From the NCBI GenBank assembly GCA_034620365.1, contig JAQGEQ010000097.1, positions 310,001 to 374,000 of the forward strand: a stretch of DNA of 64,000 nt, given 5' to 3'. Numbering within the stretch: position 1 is the stretch's first letter; each line of letters starts with the position of its first letter. The notes beneath the pieces are model-generated. The model searched no databases. It saw nothing but the letters and a program-made list of their open reading frames with translations, and was not told the origin of the DNA. The stretch is from Pegea sp. RAD2-039 (taxonomy: Eukaryota; Chordata; Thaliacea; Salpida; Salpidae). Shown piece after piece: positions 11,370 through 23,613 of the stretch. Both the position numbers and the translations under genes were made by a program.

Positions 11370-14300
11370 TCAATACCTTTCATACTTTTTTAATAAATCG
11401 TCAAGTTCTTTGGCATTCACCTAAACAACAAAATTATTACTGAAAATAACAACTTTTAAGAAAGAATCTTTTATAGATAATTATCACTAGAAGTTGTGGA
11501 AGACTTACTTTTCTGTGTTGTGATCTTAGAGATCTGTTGGAGATTGCAGATACTGCAGATTTATTACTATTACGAGAAGATGCTCTTTTCAAAATATTTT
11601 GGGATATAGACCTGAAAAAAATGTTAAAAAATACTTTTAAAATTCCTAAAATAAAAACAATTGAATGTTGAAAATGTGGAAAACAGAATAATAGGTTGAG
11701 GTTAGATCAAGTTTAATGTCAAAGACCTTTTAAAGAAGTCTCAGAAAATAACTTGTTGGAAAAATGGATTTTTTAAGAAGGTTTATTTGTTTTGTAAATA
11801 TCTGCTTGAATATAAAGATCAGATGAAGAATTCTTCTGTCAGTCAAACTAATTGTGTTTAAATTAATCTTTTATTTTTAAAAATTGAAATATTTACGCAG
11901 AATAATTGAGAAACGAAAAAATAATTATTTGTTTTAAGACACATTAAATTCGAAATCTTATAACTTCAAGGAATATTTCGTTTTTAGGTTTCAAAATTTA
12001 TTTAATTTAAAATTTTATTCAAAAAGTCACTTCAAGAAAATATCCATGAATTATTTGCTGAAAAAATTTATAAAATTTTCAAATTATTCTTGGAAATAAA
12101 ACGGAAAAACCCAAAGAAAAAGTTGCTGAAATTTATCCAACTTTCCATCACATTTGTGAAATTGAAAATATTTTCAAAATATCAACAAAAAATTTACAAA
12201 TTTTCAAGATATTTGGTTGAATATCGAATGATAAAAGTTTGAAGAATTTTTAGTAATTTGAAGTAATTACTGACAGATGGTGAAAACAACTTTTGTGGTT
12301 GAATGCATGAACAACAATTAGAAAATTGATAAGGTGGAGTTTTTTGTTCAAGAAGAATAATTTAAGAAGATTTGAACATTTACAAAAAAAACAGACACAA
12401 GTATTTCAAAAAAAACATTTCGAAATTAGTTGAAGTAAAAAATAAAAGTTATTTATGAATCAGGTAACCTTCAAAATTTCATCTAAATATATTTCAAATC
12501 TCAAATTACAAAGTTTATTTTTCTAAAAAAAACTTATTTTAATGTCAAATGCAACGCAAGTAATTGATGTGAGTGACATATAATGACATCAAGTGATCAG
12601 AAAGCAAACAGTAGTTAGATAGGTTCTTGAAATAATTGAGATAATATTAAGATACGAAGTTGGAAATGAGAATTTGATGGGTACAATTTTTTGTGGTGAA
12701 GGTGGTTTTGTGCAAACGTTTTATTTTCATTTTATTAAAATTAAAGTTCTTTTTTTGAAAAACGATTTGATCTCAAAGCAAGCAGAATGATATTTACCTC
12801 TGCAAGTTTTTATTCGATTGATTTGAATTGTTAAAGATCCATGGGTGTTTAAGAGCAACTGACGGAGACATTCTTTCATCTGAATCTACTGTTAAGAAAC
12901 CTTTGACGAAGTCTTTTGCAACTTGAGAGACTTGAGGCCAAGGCTGAAAGAGAAAAATCAGATTTGAGATGATATAATTCTGTAAATATCTTTGCATTTA
13001 TCCCATTTGCTGTCAACAAGTAAATAGAATGACGAATTCTTCTGACTATTTGCAGAAATCTCTTTCTTTTTTTCCGTGAATTCTTTCAAGAAACGAACAA
13101 AAGGCTTTTTATCAAATTCATCTTGTGTGTTAAATAAAGAGTAAGACAGAAAAATGAATGAAAAACTAAATAAATAAGTGGACAGAGAAGATAAAGAAAG
13201 ATGGTATTTGTTAAAATTGTGTTTTTGGCATATACAGAATTTATGAAATGGTTTTTAAGTCTTTTATTAATTATCTATCAAATTTTTGAAGCTGTCAAAA
13301 TAACCCACAACAGAACAGTATCAAGTTGAAAAGCTGAAATTAATTTCAATGTTTTTCAAGCAAATAGAGAATTAGAAATAAGATCGTTGTGAAGTTTTTA
13401 AAGTTTTAAATGAAATTCAATTTCCATTTTTTAAGTTGATAAAAGAATTAATTTAAATCGGATTTTTTTAATTTTAAAACTTTGAAAAATTAAAAGAAAA
13501 AAAAATATTTTGAAGATAAAAAAATGATTCTGAAAAATTTGGTGATTTTAAAACTCCTAGAATAAAGTGAAGAGACATCAGTCTCTAATTTGCCAAATAC
13601 AAACACGAGTGATTCAAACCTGAAATAATTTGACAAAAAGTTCAAAATAAAGAAATTGAAGAAAGCCTAGAGGCATATATGAAATCTGTAGCTGCTTTAT
13701 ATACAGCAAACAATTTCTTGTATAATTGATAAGCTCATAAACACAAAAGTATTTCGTTGGTTGGTACGCACGCCGAAAAACGCCTGGTACTAACAGAACA
13801 GAAATATATTTCGCAATGAAGCTACTGTTCTCGTTGAAGACAAAAGATTTATTTGATAAAAAAAAAGCTTTTCGTCGAAAACAGTTCTTTCGATAAATCA
13901 GAGAAAACATCAAAACTTACATCTCCAGCAAAACTAAATTTGCCTTCAATAATAGTCCGAAATAGGACTGGTTTTTCTCCATGATCAAACGGCATTGTTC
14001 CACTTAATAGAATATAAGTAATAACTCCTAAAGCCCACGAGTCAACAGCACTTGTATAAGGCTTCCGTAGCAGAACCTAAAAATTCAATTTTATGAAAAT
14101 AAAGCAATCTGATTGGTTGATTCAAATTATGTAAGATCCAATCAAATTACGTTTCTACAATCAGAAACAACTATCACCTCAGGAGCAATATATTCGGGTG
14201 TTCCACATGTTGTCGTCATGATGACGTCATTACCGCTTCGTTGGGATGACGCGAGACCGAAATCAGTGAGTAAAAGCTTGGAGTCTGCTCCAGGATGAAA

Positions 14301-15464
14301 GTAAAGAAGATTTTCGGGTTTCAGGTCGCGATGAGTAATTCCAAGTGAATGAAGATAGCGGACCCCTTCGAGAACCATCTGAAGGACTTTAACCGCATCG
14401 CGCTCACTAAAACTCCCTCTAGTGATGATTCTATCGAAGAGTTCACCTCCTGTAGCTAATTCCATCACCATATAAAACTTGTCGGAGGCCTTAAATGAAA
14501 AGTCGATGAGAGCGCCAACTAGTGGTTCGAAGTTGTTTTGTTAACAAGGAAAGAAAAAAACAAATTTCCGATTGAGTTGATAGATAAACAAGATAGAAAT
14601 AAATCGAAGAAGCGTGTGGCAGCCGCCAAATACAACTAGATTACTGACAATCTAAAGCAGCTCGCTTTTCTAGGCCTTATTAACGTGAATTTGAGTTTCT
14701 GCTGAACAAACAAGTTCGCTATCGAACCGTCGACCATCAGAAGCTATTAGTCAATTGATTTATTTACAAATGTTTAAATAACTCAAAAGTTTTTTATCAA
14801 TTTTTAAAAGTTACTTACTTCAAATACTTCAAATAACTGAACAACAAATGGATGACGAACACGCCGAAGAACTCTTAATTCAGATTCACAGACGTCGCGT
14901 CCTTCTTTCTGTTTCACGTCAATCATCTTGATCGCATAATGTTGACCAGTGCCTCTATGAAGTACTCGAACCACGTGACTAAAACTCCCGCGCCCTATTA
15001 ACGCTTTAACATCATATTTGGAAACAACACGAGGGTCAAACTTTGCTTTGTATCTAACTGCGGATCTGTAAGATTGAAGATAATCTCAGAATCTAATGAT
15101 TTAAGATTTAAATAAACAATTACTCAATTTAGAAAAGTTTTAAGGAATTTTTTTAGTGAGTTATTTACTTGACTATGGTTCCTTTTCCTTTTTCAATTTC
15201 AACCCCATTAATAAAATTGTCCTTGTACTTTTGGACAGCTTTTTTCTTCTTTACTTGCTGGTAATTGTCGTTTGTTTCAGTTTCATAGTTTTTATCTCCT
15301 AAAACAACAAACTTCAATCATTCTATAAACAAGTCAGAAGTGCTTTTTTATAATCAGCTGATAATTAGAGTTTTTAAGAAGGTTATTTAACAAATATTTT
15401 AACTTTTCTAACTATCACCTTGAAATGTAGGCTCAGGTATCACTTTGGTACTGCCACAGCCCAT
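11370..15464 (-). CDS. PSKH1: Serine/threonine-protein kinase H1 (PSKH1)
   Basis: Eight exons: 15464-15419, 15298-15169, 15065-14819, 14489-14178, 14076-13921, 12943-12798, 11611-11509 and 11420-11370, totalling 396 aa. The start MGCGSTKVIPEP matches vertebrate PSKH1 and is a textbook N-myristoylation/palmitoylation signal, so the protein should sit on Golgi or plasma membrane. Kinase features are the P-loop GRGSF (from residue 83), the AIKM lysine, the HRD of HRDLKPEN (194-196), DFG (217-219) and CGTPEYIAPE. The C-terminal tail SISQNILKRASSR is conserved in PSKH1. PSKH1 is a CaMK-type kinase; its vertebrate role in splicing-factor and trafficking control is known from the family, not shown here. 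Compared with human (about 424 aa) the linker between the lipid anchor and the kinase domain is shorter. The 5' leader holds a seven-codon upstream ORF. Confidence 0.96.
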
Positions 15465-17714
15465 CTATTTGATAAATATTTCACTTTTGAATAATAAATC
15501 TTCGACTGAATCTACATGTCTTTCTTATATGTCATTATGTTAAAAATCTGAAAATTAAAAGATTAAAATTAAACTATTGAAGATTTAGAAACGGAAATTT
15601 AGAACTTTTTAAACTACATTTTTTTTTAATAAGATAAATTTATTTAAAATGACTAACTAAAAAATACAGAAATTATTTAAAAAAAAAAGAATAAAAAGAA
15701 TTATGAACATTGATGATGGACATTTTTATTTGCCAAACATAAAATAATACCCAGAAAGTAAATAAATACAAACTTAATTAATGATCAAAAAACATAAACA
15801 AAAAAAAAACTAAATTCTGGAAATTTAATTTAATTTTTGGTTAAAAATAAACCAAAAAAATTTTGAGAAAAAAAAACGAATTTTTGAAGTTTTAATAAAC
15901 TCTAAAAAAAATACTTTAAAAATTTTAAAATTATCTTTTTTTAAAAAGTCTAACAAAAAATTAGTTAATTCTGATAAAAATAGATGGAAGCAAATAAATA
16001 ATACCATTTCATCGATTAAATAAAAGCTAATAAACAGAAAATTTGTTTAATCAGACTAAAGAGGTGAAAAGAAAGAGGAAATAAAATGATTTTAAAATCA
16101 AAAGTTTATCATTGTTGTTGTAGCCTGAGGCCACGGAATATTATGTGATATTCATGTTGGTAAAATCCACTTTCGCCCAAATCTTTAGGTTATAAATGTG
16201 TTTACAAGAAAATATATTAGAGAAAATAATCAAAAGGTAAAGTGTATATAAACGTGTAGAATTGAATTTCAATGAAATAAAAGGTTTTTTTTAATTAGCA
16301 AAAAAAAACTTCTGGAAATTTGGACGGGCGAAAAAATCATTTAAAATTTTGAAGATAAACTTGAGTTGTAACTTAATAACAAAGCCTTGACAAGCTATAC
16401 TGAAGCAACAAATAATAGTTGAAAAACTCAAATTGTAGATACATTCAACATTGCGGAAAAAATTTTCATACTATTATACCTTTATCAAAAATATTTAAGT
16501 ATCTTTGTAACTCTTCTTTAGGATTAAAAGAAATATGATAAAAAGTAAGTTGCTAAGAAAGGCTTAAGACCCTAAGGCATTTAGATTCATAAGTATATCC
16601 TTTATTTAAACAAAAAAGATACCACAAGTTTTTTAAGTTCTTTTAATTTTATGAATACAAACAAAGAAATTGTTCCCAAGCTTATAAAGAGTAATAGCTT
16701 CAACCTTCAAAATGAAATAACCTAATTGTATTATAAAAAAAAATAAAAATTCAAATAATTTTATTTTACTTTTCATAATGCTTTCTGAGTCAATTATTTG
16801 TTAAAACTAACCAATTAGATGAACTTGAATCAAGTTTCCATTTAAAAGTTATTTTCAAAATGTTTCGTAGATGTTGATGAATTTTGGTTTTTTCTGAAGT
16901 TTTGTTACTTTTTTGTTAATAAAACATTTTTTATAGTTTTAATACGAAGTTTAATTTAATAAGTTTTGAATTTAAAAATATTATTTGTTAATTTATTATA
17001 CTTATTAGTTATTATTATCAATTAGTAGTGGTTTATCAAATTATTATATTATATATGCTAATTATATATATTATTATTATATTATTTAATCTGAATTTTT
17101 AAAATTCTTAAAAACTCGTAAAAGATTCGTAATTATCTATTATTTATCGTACTTTCATCATATAAACAACTTTACCTTAATCATGAACCTTGAGACCAAC
17201 AGACATTAAAAAAATTTGTTTCAAATAAATCTCAGATTTTTCTACCATATCTCATAATTAACCTCAGGTTATTTTTAATACTATTAATGTAAAATAGTTA
17301 AAACTTTTGGTTTTATTCTGGGTATTTTATTCTATGAGATTTTAATGATAAGTCTACAAAGTTTGTTTTTTATTTATATCATAAATATAAATCTGAAAAT
17401 TACTTCTTTAAAGTTAATAATAATTTCATTTTCATCTTAGAAATTAATTAACAAATTAATAAGGAAATATTATTCAATTCAAAGAACTTTTTTTTAATAT
17501 TTTAATATAGATTTACTTGAATTCAAGTTTAGTCTTCTTACATAACTTTTATTTATTTAATTTTTTTTTATAAGTATATATTTAAATTAAAGTAAAATAT
17601 TCTTTATTATTTCAGAAGTTTATTTGAAATATTTTTAATATTTTTTTTACTTTATTTTATCTTTATTAGGTTTTGTTTATAAATGACTGAATTTTTAACA
17701 ATATTTTAACAATT
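15465..17714. other. Intergenic region between PSKH1 and ACBP
   Basis: This is the shared upstream region of two divergent genes. A TTTTCAG acceptor-like site near 15550 lies about 85 nt upstream of the PSKH1 start. The rest, from about 15600, is extremely AT-rich with no coding exon I can support. Confidence 0.4.
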
Positions 17715-18697
17715 ATGAATAAACTTTTTCAAGCTAGTCGCCATTATTTCATCTATCGACCATTTTTAAGGTAAAATATTTTTAAAATAAATAAAATTCA
17801 ACTTTAACAAATTATTTTTACTTTAAGATGTAACCAACAAGTTTCTCTCCAACTCTTTTCAAGCAAAACAAATATAGAATTTGAAGAAGCAAAACAAAAG
17901 TTGAATGTTCTGAAAAATGAACCAGATAATCTTATAAAACTTCAAATTTATGCACTTTTCAAACAAGTTACTTTTTTTCATTTCATTCATGATTGAATTG
18001 AAATTGTTTTAATTGCAGTCTACAACTGGAAAAAACGAAACAGAAAAACCCGGTGCCCTAAATTTTGTTGCAAAAGTCAAATGGGATGCTTGGTCAGCTC
18101 TTGGCGATATGAGTAAAGTAAATAAATTAAGTTTGATCTACTAATAATTACTATTTGGAAATATTTTAATTAATTAACTAATAAAAATGTAAAAATTAAA
18201 CAAAAAACAGAATTCCAAATACAAGAATATATAAATCTGAATATTTAAAATAAATATTAAGATTCTTTCAGTTGTGATTGGTGCATTAAAAATAACATCA
18301 AAGGAATTTGAAAAGTTTAATCCAAAAAATTTCAGTAAAAATACAAGAAGCTGAAATTGTAAAGATAGTGTTCTTAGGAACAGAACGTTTTGATGATAAA
18401 TTGAAACTTTTCTTCCTAATAATGTTGCCAACTTTCACCTTCTAATGACATCGACAACTTATACATCGACCCTAACTCTTGCTTTCATGAAATATTTTAC
18501 CTTTTTCAGCTTAAATAACTTGCCATCATTGTGCTAATGTAAGCTACTTGGCTTGCAAACAAGCTTTCTATTTTAACTAACTAAAAAGCTAAAATCTTCA
18601 TTTTCAAAATACTGACTTTTTCATTTTTGTTTTGTAGGAAGAAGCTCAAAGCAAATATATTGAAATTATTAACAATCTTGCAGACCAAGAAAAATGA
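17715..18697 (+). CDS. Acyl-CoA-binding protein with N-terminal extension, probably mitochondrial
   Basis: Four exons (17715-17770, 17828-17966, 18019-18117, 18638-18697) give 117 aa. After about 30 residues comes an acyl-CoA-binding domain: FEEAKQKLNVLKNEP, KLQIYALFKQ, KPGALNFVAKVKWDAWSALG and KYIEIINNL. Ligand-contacting residues known from the family (Tyr of IYALFKQ, Lys-Trp of KWDAW, Tyr of KYIE) are present. The N-terminus (MNKLFQASRHYFIYRPFLR) has Arg, Lys and Phe but no acidic residue, like a mitochondrial presequence. The domain resembles the N-terminal part of ECI2 (peroxisomal/mitochondrial enoyl-CoA isomerase), but here it stops at TGA with no isomerase domain, so this is a stand-alone carrier that binds and shuttles long-chain acyl-CoA. 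Confidence 0.9.
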
Positions 18698-19266
18698 ATT
18701 CTATCATAAAGTTTTTCAAATTGTACTTGGCACAGTTTTGATTTGTTGAGTTAAAATTATATACAGATTTGTTACACAATAACTTTTCATCATTTGTTCA
18801 TCTCTAGTCAACTTATATAAATTTTATTTGCTGGATTTGATTTACAATTAAAATTATTATGAAAAGCTTAAAATGGTTTATCTTGAAAAGTCTACAAGTC
18901 CAAAGAAATTTATATCTTTGCCTTATTGATGTATAGATAACATTTTTAGTATTTTTCTGAACACAAATAGCAACTTAAAAATTGATGGAAGTAAACACAA
19001 ATCACACACAATTTGAAACTAAAATTATGTTCATTTATTTATTAGTTTCAAAAACATTTAAGAAGTAAAATAAAACCAACATTTAAAAAAATAAAAAGTT
19101 GTATAAAGAACCTATATACAAATGAGCTTTAGGCTGCAAAGGAATGTATACAGACCCATAACTAACAGAGTTAGTATGAGATTTGCGAAAACCATTTGAC
19201 TTTAGGAGTTGAAAATTGACGATAATAGCTGAATAGAGAAGTTGATATCTTCTACCACTTCAAATA
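18698..19266. other. 3' ends of two convergent genes
   Basis: This region separates the stop codons of the ACBP gene (plus) and the p53-family gene (minus). It is AT-rich with no coding exon. The reverse complement has an AATAAA near 19030 that could serve the minus-strand transcript. Confidence 0.4.
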
Positions 19267-20097
19267 TTATCCACCATTAAGCATCAAACCTTTTACAAAA
19301 GTATTCAACATCTCCAAACCTTCAGCATCGGACACATGAACTAAAATCTTATAATCATCTTGCTCCTCTTTAGGAAGACCCCCAAAATCATACAAGGATT
19401 CATATTTGATTCGATCTCTACCAGGACATGTAGAAATTAAAGTTGGAAGGGAAACTGAATGTAAGATTAAGTTTTCATAAACCAATTCAAAGTGTAAATA
19501 AAAGTCACGTCTTTTAATAGACTTTCTACAACTAGAAAGACATTGGAATTTATACACAATGACAAAAGGTTTAGATATGATACAGTTATCACAAGCAACC
19601 TTGACACTCAATCGACCATCACAGCTTTCTTCATAAAGTACATTAGAATTCGGTGCAGAATGTACTGTAATGATGTGCTGACCAATAAAAGAATCTCCAA
19701 TATGATACGGGCATCTTCTTATAACCTCACTTTCATATTCTGTTGCAGAATAGAAAGGTGTAACTTTAATCCAACTAAATTCAGGTGGTCTCCGACTCAT
19801 ATTAAATGCAATAGACATCGCTTTTTCACGACTAACAAAAAGCTTATTTAGCTTTTTTGAATAGCTTGGTTCAACCTTTTTTGTCGGCTTTTCATGAACT
19901 TTCAAACCAAAGTCTAACTCAAAGCTTACATCTAGCTCACAATCAGATACATTACTTGTGCTTGCTTCACTTGATTCCATTTTGAGATTCATCTTGTCCT
20001 CCAGTGGAAAATAAAATGCTTTTGAAAATGCTCTTTTCCTACTAGAATTAATTTGATCATTTGGGCTGAAGCCAGTATCAACTTTATTTGATGACAT
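19267..20097 (-). CDS. p53-family transcription factor, single exon
   Basis: A 276-aa ORF aligns without strain to the p53/p63/p73 DNA-binding domain (about residues 60-232). The block SYSKKLNKLF corresponds to human TYSPALNKMF, then VIRRCPYH, then QCLSSC...KRR, then STCPGRDR. All four zinc ligands are present (Cys129, His132, Cys186, Cys190 = human C176, H179, C238, C242), as are counterparts of K120, R175, R248, R249, R280 and R282. The counterpart of R273, a phosphate contact, is Leu220. Residues 249-273 (YKILVHV...LEMLNTFVKGLML) resemble the tetramerisation helix, and the protein ends there. I see no N-terminal transactivation motif or SAM domain. A splice-acceptor-like TTTTTAG directly precedes the ATG, so an upstream exon or a trans-spliced leader is possible. 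The expected role is stress- or germline-linked sequence-specific transcription. Confidence 0.9.
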   Translation of the reverse strand: MSSNKVDTGFSPNDQINSSRKRAFSKAFYFPLEDKMNLKMESSEASTSNVSDCELDVSFELDFGLKVHEKPTKKVEPSYSKKLNKLFVSREKAMSIAFNMSRRPPEFSWIKVTPFYSATEYESEVIRRCPYHIGDSFIGQHIITVHSAPNSNVLYEESCDGRLSVKVACDNCIISKPFVIVYKFQCLSSCRKSIKRRDFYLHFELVYENLILHSVSLPTLISTCPGRDRIKYESLYDFGGLPKEEQDDYKILVHVSDAEGLEMLNTFVKGLMLNGG

Positions 20098-22109
20098 CTA
20101 AAAATAGAAATAGAGTAAATAGTTTAGTAATAACATTTCTACCAAATTTACTGAAAACAGTTTATAAAAAATGAAATAAGTAAAAATTCATGGTTAGGTA
20201 ATTTAGGTTTAGAATAATTATAAAATGATATTTATTAATAAAATAAATAACAACAAAATAAGTTTATTAAAATGAGGAAAATACTGTTGTTATAATAAAC
20301 TTGTATATTTAAAAAAATAAAATCAAAACACAAATTTTAATAACAATAGTAAAAAAAAAATAGACAGAATTTACAGCAAAAAACAAATTTATTTTTAAAA
20401 TACGTTTAACCAATTCTAAATTAGAATAAAATAAAAGATAAAATAGTTGAAATATTAAAAACTAAATAAAAAAATTGCATCATTTTGATAAGACAAGAAA
20501 ATAATTAGAGTTAATGAGAGTAACTTCATTATTATGCAAGTTGATTTAGTGATGTAAATATAGTTATGTAAATATAATTATGTAAATATAATTATATAAA
20601 TATATGCAAGGCAGAATTAGAATGTTATTACAAAATAATAAAACTCAACAAGCTGTCTAACAACACATTTAAATAGTGAAAAATATTCACAGAATATTCA
20701 GTATATTAGCAAATCATATCTAAAATGATATTTAGAAAAAATACCTGAAAAATTATTAGAATAATAATTGAAACTAATAATTGTAAAAAGTATACCACTA
20801 GTAAAAAATATGCAAATTGAAAAACGCGTAGAAAGCGTGCGCATGACGAAACTAAATTGAGAGAACTGTAAAGATAGTGGCGTGATATGAAAAAAGTGAA
20901 AAAATAAAGAAAAAAATTAACAAGCAAAAAACAAATTTGAAAAAATATTAAACAAAAATAAACTTTAAAAAAAAATATTTCAATTTTGTGATTTACTCAA
21001 TAAAGTTAATAAGAAAAAAATGAATGATTTTATAGTTACAGAAAGCTCATCAAAACTTGTTAATGAAATTTCTCTAAACATATCTCTTGATAATAATTAA
21101 AGTATTTACTAAGAGCCTTGATAAGCTGTATAGAAGTCATTAACTGATGAATTAGCTAAAGTCAATTAATGAAATATTATCAATACTATTACAAGTAATT
21201 ATTAAATAATAATAATAACAAAAAACAAGCTATTCGATATTGGCTTTTAAGTTTTTAGAATAATCTATAAATGTTTTTAGAGTTTTTTATTTTAACTAAA
21301 ACCAACAAGTGAAATTCAAATATTTTTCTGTAAAAACTGCTAATACAAAATGTTCTCAAAAAACTTGCTTGCTTGAAGATTCACACAAAAACAAAATATG
21401 AAGTAATTTGTAATAAAAATTCATTAGATTATACAAAAGTTCAATGTATGTTACATTATAGGAACTATAGATTCAATAGCTTTGTGTTGCTAGCTCTTAA
21501 TATCATCATTTTCATTAAAAGCAGCTTGCAAATATAAATCAAATACTTGCTTTAAATCCTCACAAACTTTCAAAAGTTAGAATACTCTGTAAGTTTTTTG
21601 TTTTTAGGAGGTCGCTTTTAATTCACTTGAGAAGTACTTGACTAGAGATTGACTAAAGCTTAAGTCAAGTCAACTTACTTTTTCTAATTTGACTTACTGC
21701 TTATCTATAATATTACACTGACAAAATGCATATAGAATTCAAATAAACCACTAATTAGGCTAAAAAATGGTATTTTAAAAACAAAAATAATAAATTTTAG
21801 TTTATTTGCAACACCTATTCAATTTAATTAATCTCTAATTATTTATTTTTTTATTATTTGAATAGTAAAAGATTTAGTTTCTTATTTTGTTACGTCTGAA
21901 AGCTTAGATTTTGTACTAAAATGGTTTTAAACTTTTTTGGAAATATTTAAAGTCCTTAGTGTGTCATTTCATTTGGTAAACAGTCTGATTTTTACAAAAG
22001 TATAAACAAGATAAAAACAATCGAATATAAACTTTCTATAACATACTTTCTGAATGTATTTTGTAACAATTTATTAGAAATATTCTTTAAAATTATAAAT
22101 GGTTTTATT
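20098..22109. other. Intergenic region between p53-family and GDPD genes
   Basis: This is the divergent upstream region. It contains about three copies of a 14-bp motif (GTAAATATAATTAT) near 20553-20606. No exon is supported; the frame at 20706-20927 is AT-driven. Confidence 0.4.
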
Positions 22110-23549
22110 ATGTTAGTTTTAGTAATTTTGTCATTGTTTTTATTGGTTTCTTGGTCAGCTGTTGGAAATGATTATTCAATTTTTAACAGAACTATTAATG
22201 AATATCTACAATATCAATTTTTTTACGCTGAAGCTATTTGGAATTTAACATTTTTAATTTTTCTTTATTCTTTCTCTTTTAATTTTTATACATTTTATTG
22301 TCAATGGAAACAAGTTTATTTTAAACCTCATAATTTCCATTTTCAATTACAAAAATGTTTTATGTTGTTAGGTTTAATTGGGTTTGGAATAATTGCATAT
22401 ATTTGGTCTCCTGAAATTCAAACAATAAAATTTTTCTATCTATATTTTCTTCCTTTATTTCATCTACTTCTTATCATTATTTCAATTCCTCTATATATTT
22501 TTTTATACCAACAAAATATTAATAAAAGAAAGTATTGTTTGCTTTTAATTTTATTCAATGTTTTGCTATTCAGTTTTCGTTCTTATTCACCTTGTATTCA
22601 AGAAAATATCCCAAAGAAACCTAAAATCTTTGGGCATAGAGGAACACCAAGGACAAGTCCTGAAAATACCTTATTATCTTTCCAAGATTGTAATTCTTTT
22701 AAAGTAGATGGTTATGAAACAGATGTTGCTGTTTCATTTGATGGAATCCCTTTTTTAATCCATGATAAGACCTTAATAAGGACAACTGATGTAGAAAAGA
22801 TTTTACCGAAGAAAAAATATTATCCTGCTGAAATGTTTACATGGCAGGAACTTCAACAACTAGATGCTGGAAGCTGGTTTATTGAAACAGATCCTTATGG
22901 TACAGTTGGTTTATTATCAGATGCTAAAAAAGAAAAAATTAAAACCCAAAAAATTATGTCACTTTTTGATTTAGCTAAAATGGCAAAAAAGTTTAACAAA
23001 TTATTAATATTTGACTACAGAAGACCTCCAATCTCTAATCCTTACTTTGAAACATATATCAAAATAATTGTTGATGTTTTAGATGCTTCAAAAATTAATC
23101 CAAAGCAAGTTTTATGGATTTCGGGGCCTTATTATGAGTATGTACTTTCTAAAGCACCAGGTTATACACAAGTATATGGGGACCATGTGACTTTATCTAC
23201 CATAGAAAATCGTAAACTCTCTATGCTTATATTAGAATATAATTATATCACACCAACAAAAGTTCAAGATTATTTGAGAAATGATAACCTTTCTATGATC
23301 TTATATTCATCATCGACAAAATGGACTTTTTCTTTTTGTTGGTGTGAAGGAGCTTATGCTGTAATATCAGATGAACCTTTGCTCCATGTGGATATGACAA
23401 AACCAATCTGTTTAATGAATTCTAAAACTTATTTACTTTTTTGTTTTTCTACTTTTCTACTTGTTTCAATTCTTACAATATTTTTTCAAAAGATTTATTA
23501 TAAGAAGACAAGTAGAAACTATTTATTATTAAATCAAAATTATGAATAA
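22110..23549 (+). CDS. Multi-pass glycerophosphodiester phosphodiesterase (GDPD5/GDE2-like)
   Basis: One exon, 479 aa. Five hydrophobic segments lie in the first 160 residues, the catalytic GDPD domain spans about 172-440 and a last hydrophobic segment is near 450-470. This is the six-pass topology of the GDE2/GDE3 group, where the catalytic domain faces outside. Catalytic motifs are FGHRGTPRTSPENT (GHRG at 175-178), ETDV (203-206) and HD (218-219). The domain continues as AEMFTWQELQQLDAGSWF, LLIFDYRRPP and VLWISGPYYEYV, all GDPD5-like. Known members cleave glycerophosphodiesters or release GPI-anchored proteins; which substrate applies here is unknown. The ATG at 22110 is used because the nearest upstream ATG (22099) meets a stop after four codons. 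It is the first of several same-strand genes. Confidence 0.92.
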   Translation: MLVLVILSLFLLVSWSAVGNDYSIFNRTINEYLQYQFFYAEAIWNLTFLIFLYSFSFNFYTFYCQWKQVYFKPHNFHFQLQKCFMLLGLIGFGIIAYIWSPEIQTIKFFYLYFLPLFHLLLIIISIPLYIFLYQQNINKRKYCLLLILFNVLLFSFRSYSPCIQENIPKKPKIFGHRGTPRTSPENTLLSFQDCNSFKVDGYETDVAVSFDGIPFLIHDKTLIRTTDVEKILPKKKYYPAEMFTWQELQQLDAGSWFIETDPYGTVGLLSDAKKEKIKTQKIMSLFDLAKMAKKFNKLLIFDYRRPPISNPYFETYIKIIVDVLDASKINPKQVLWISGPYYEYVLSKAPGYTQVYGDHVTLSTIENRKLSMLILEYNYITPTKVQDYLRNDNLSMILYSSSTKWTFSFCWCEGAYAVISDEPLLHVDMTKPICLMNSKTYLLFCFSTFLLVSILTIFFQKIYYKKTSRNYLLLNQNYE

Positions 23550-23613
23550 TTTTTTTTATGATTTTTGTTTAGTTTTATTGTTAAAATTTAGAAATTTTGG
23601 GTTAAAAAACATA

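Noticed and set aside
13614-13913. 99-codon minus-strand ORF
   Set aside because: Lies inside a PSKH1 intron, directly after a confirmed donor; it is a read-through of the intron.
19543-19851. Plus-strand 102-codon ORF
   Set aside because: It lies wholly antisense to the p53-family DNA-binding domain; the minus frame has clear homology, so this is a shadow.
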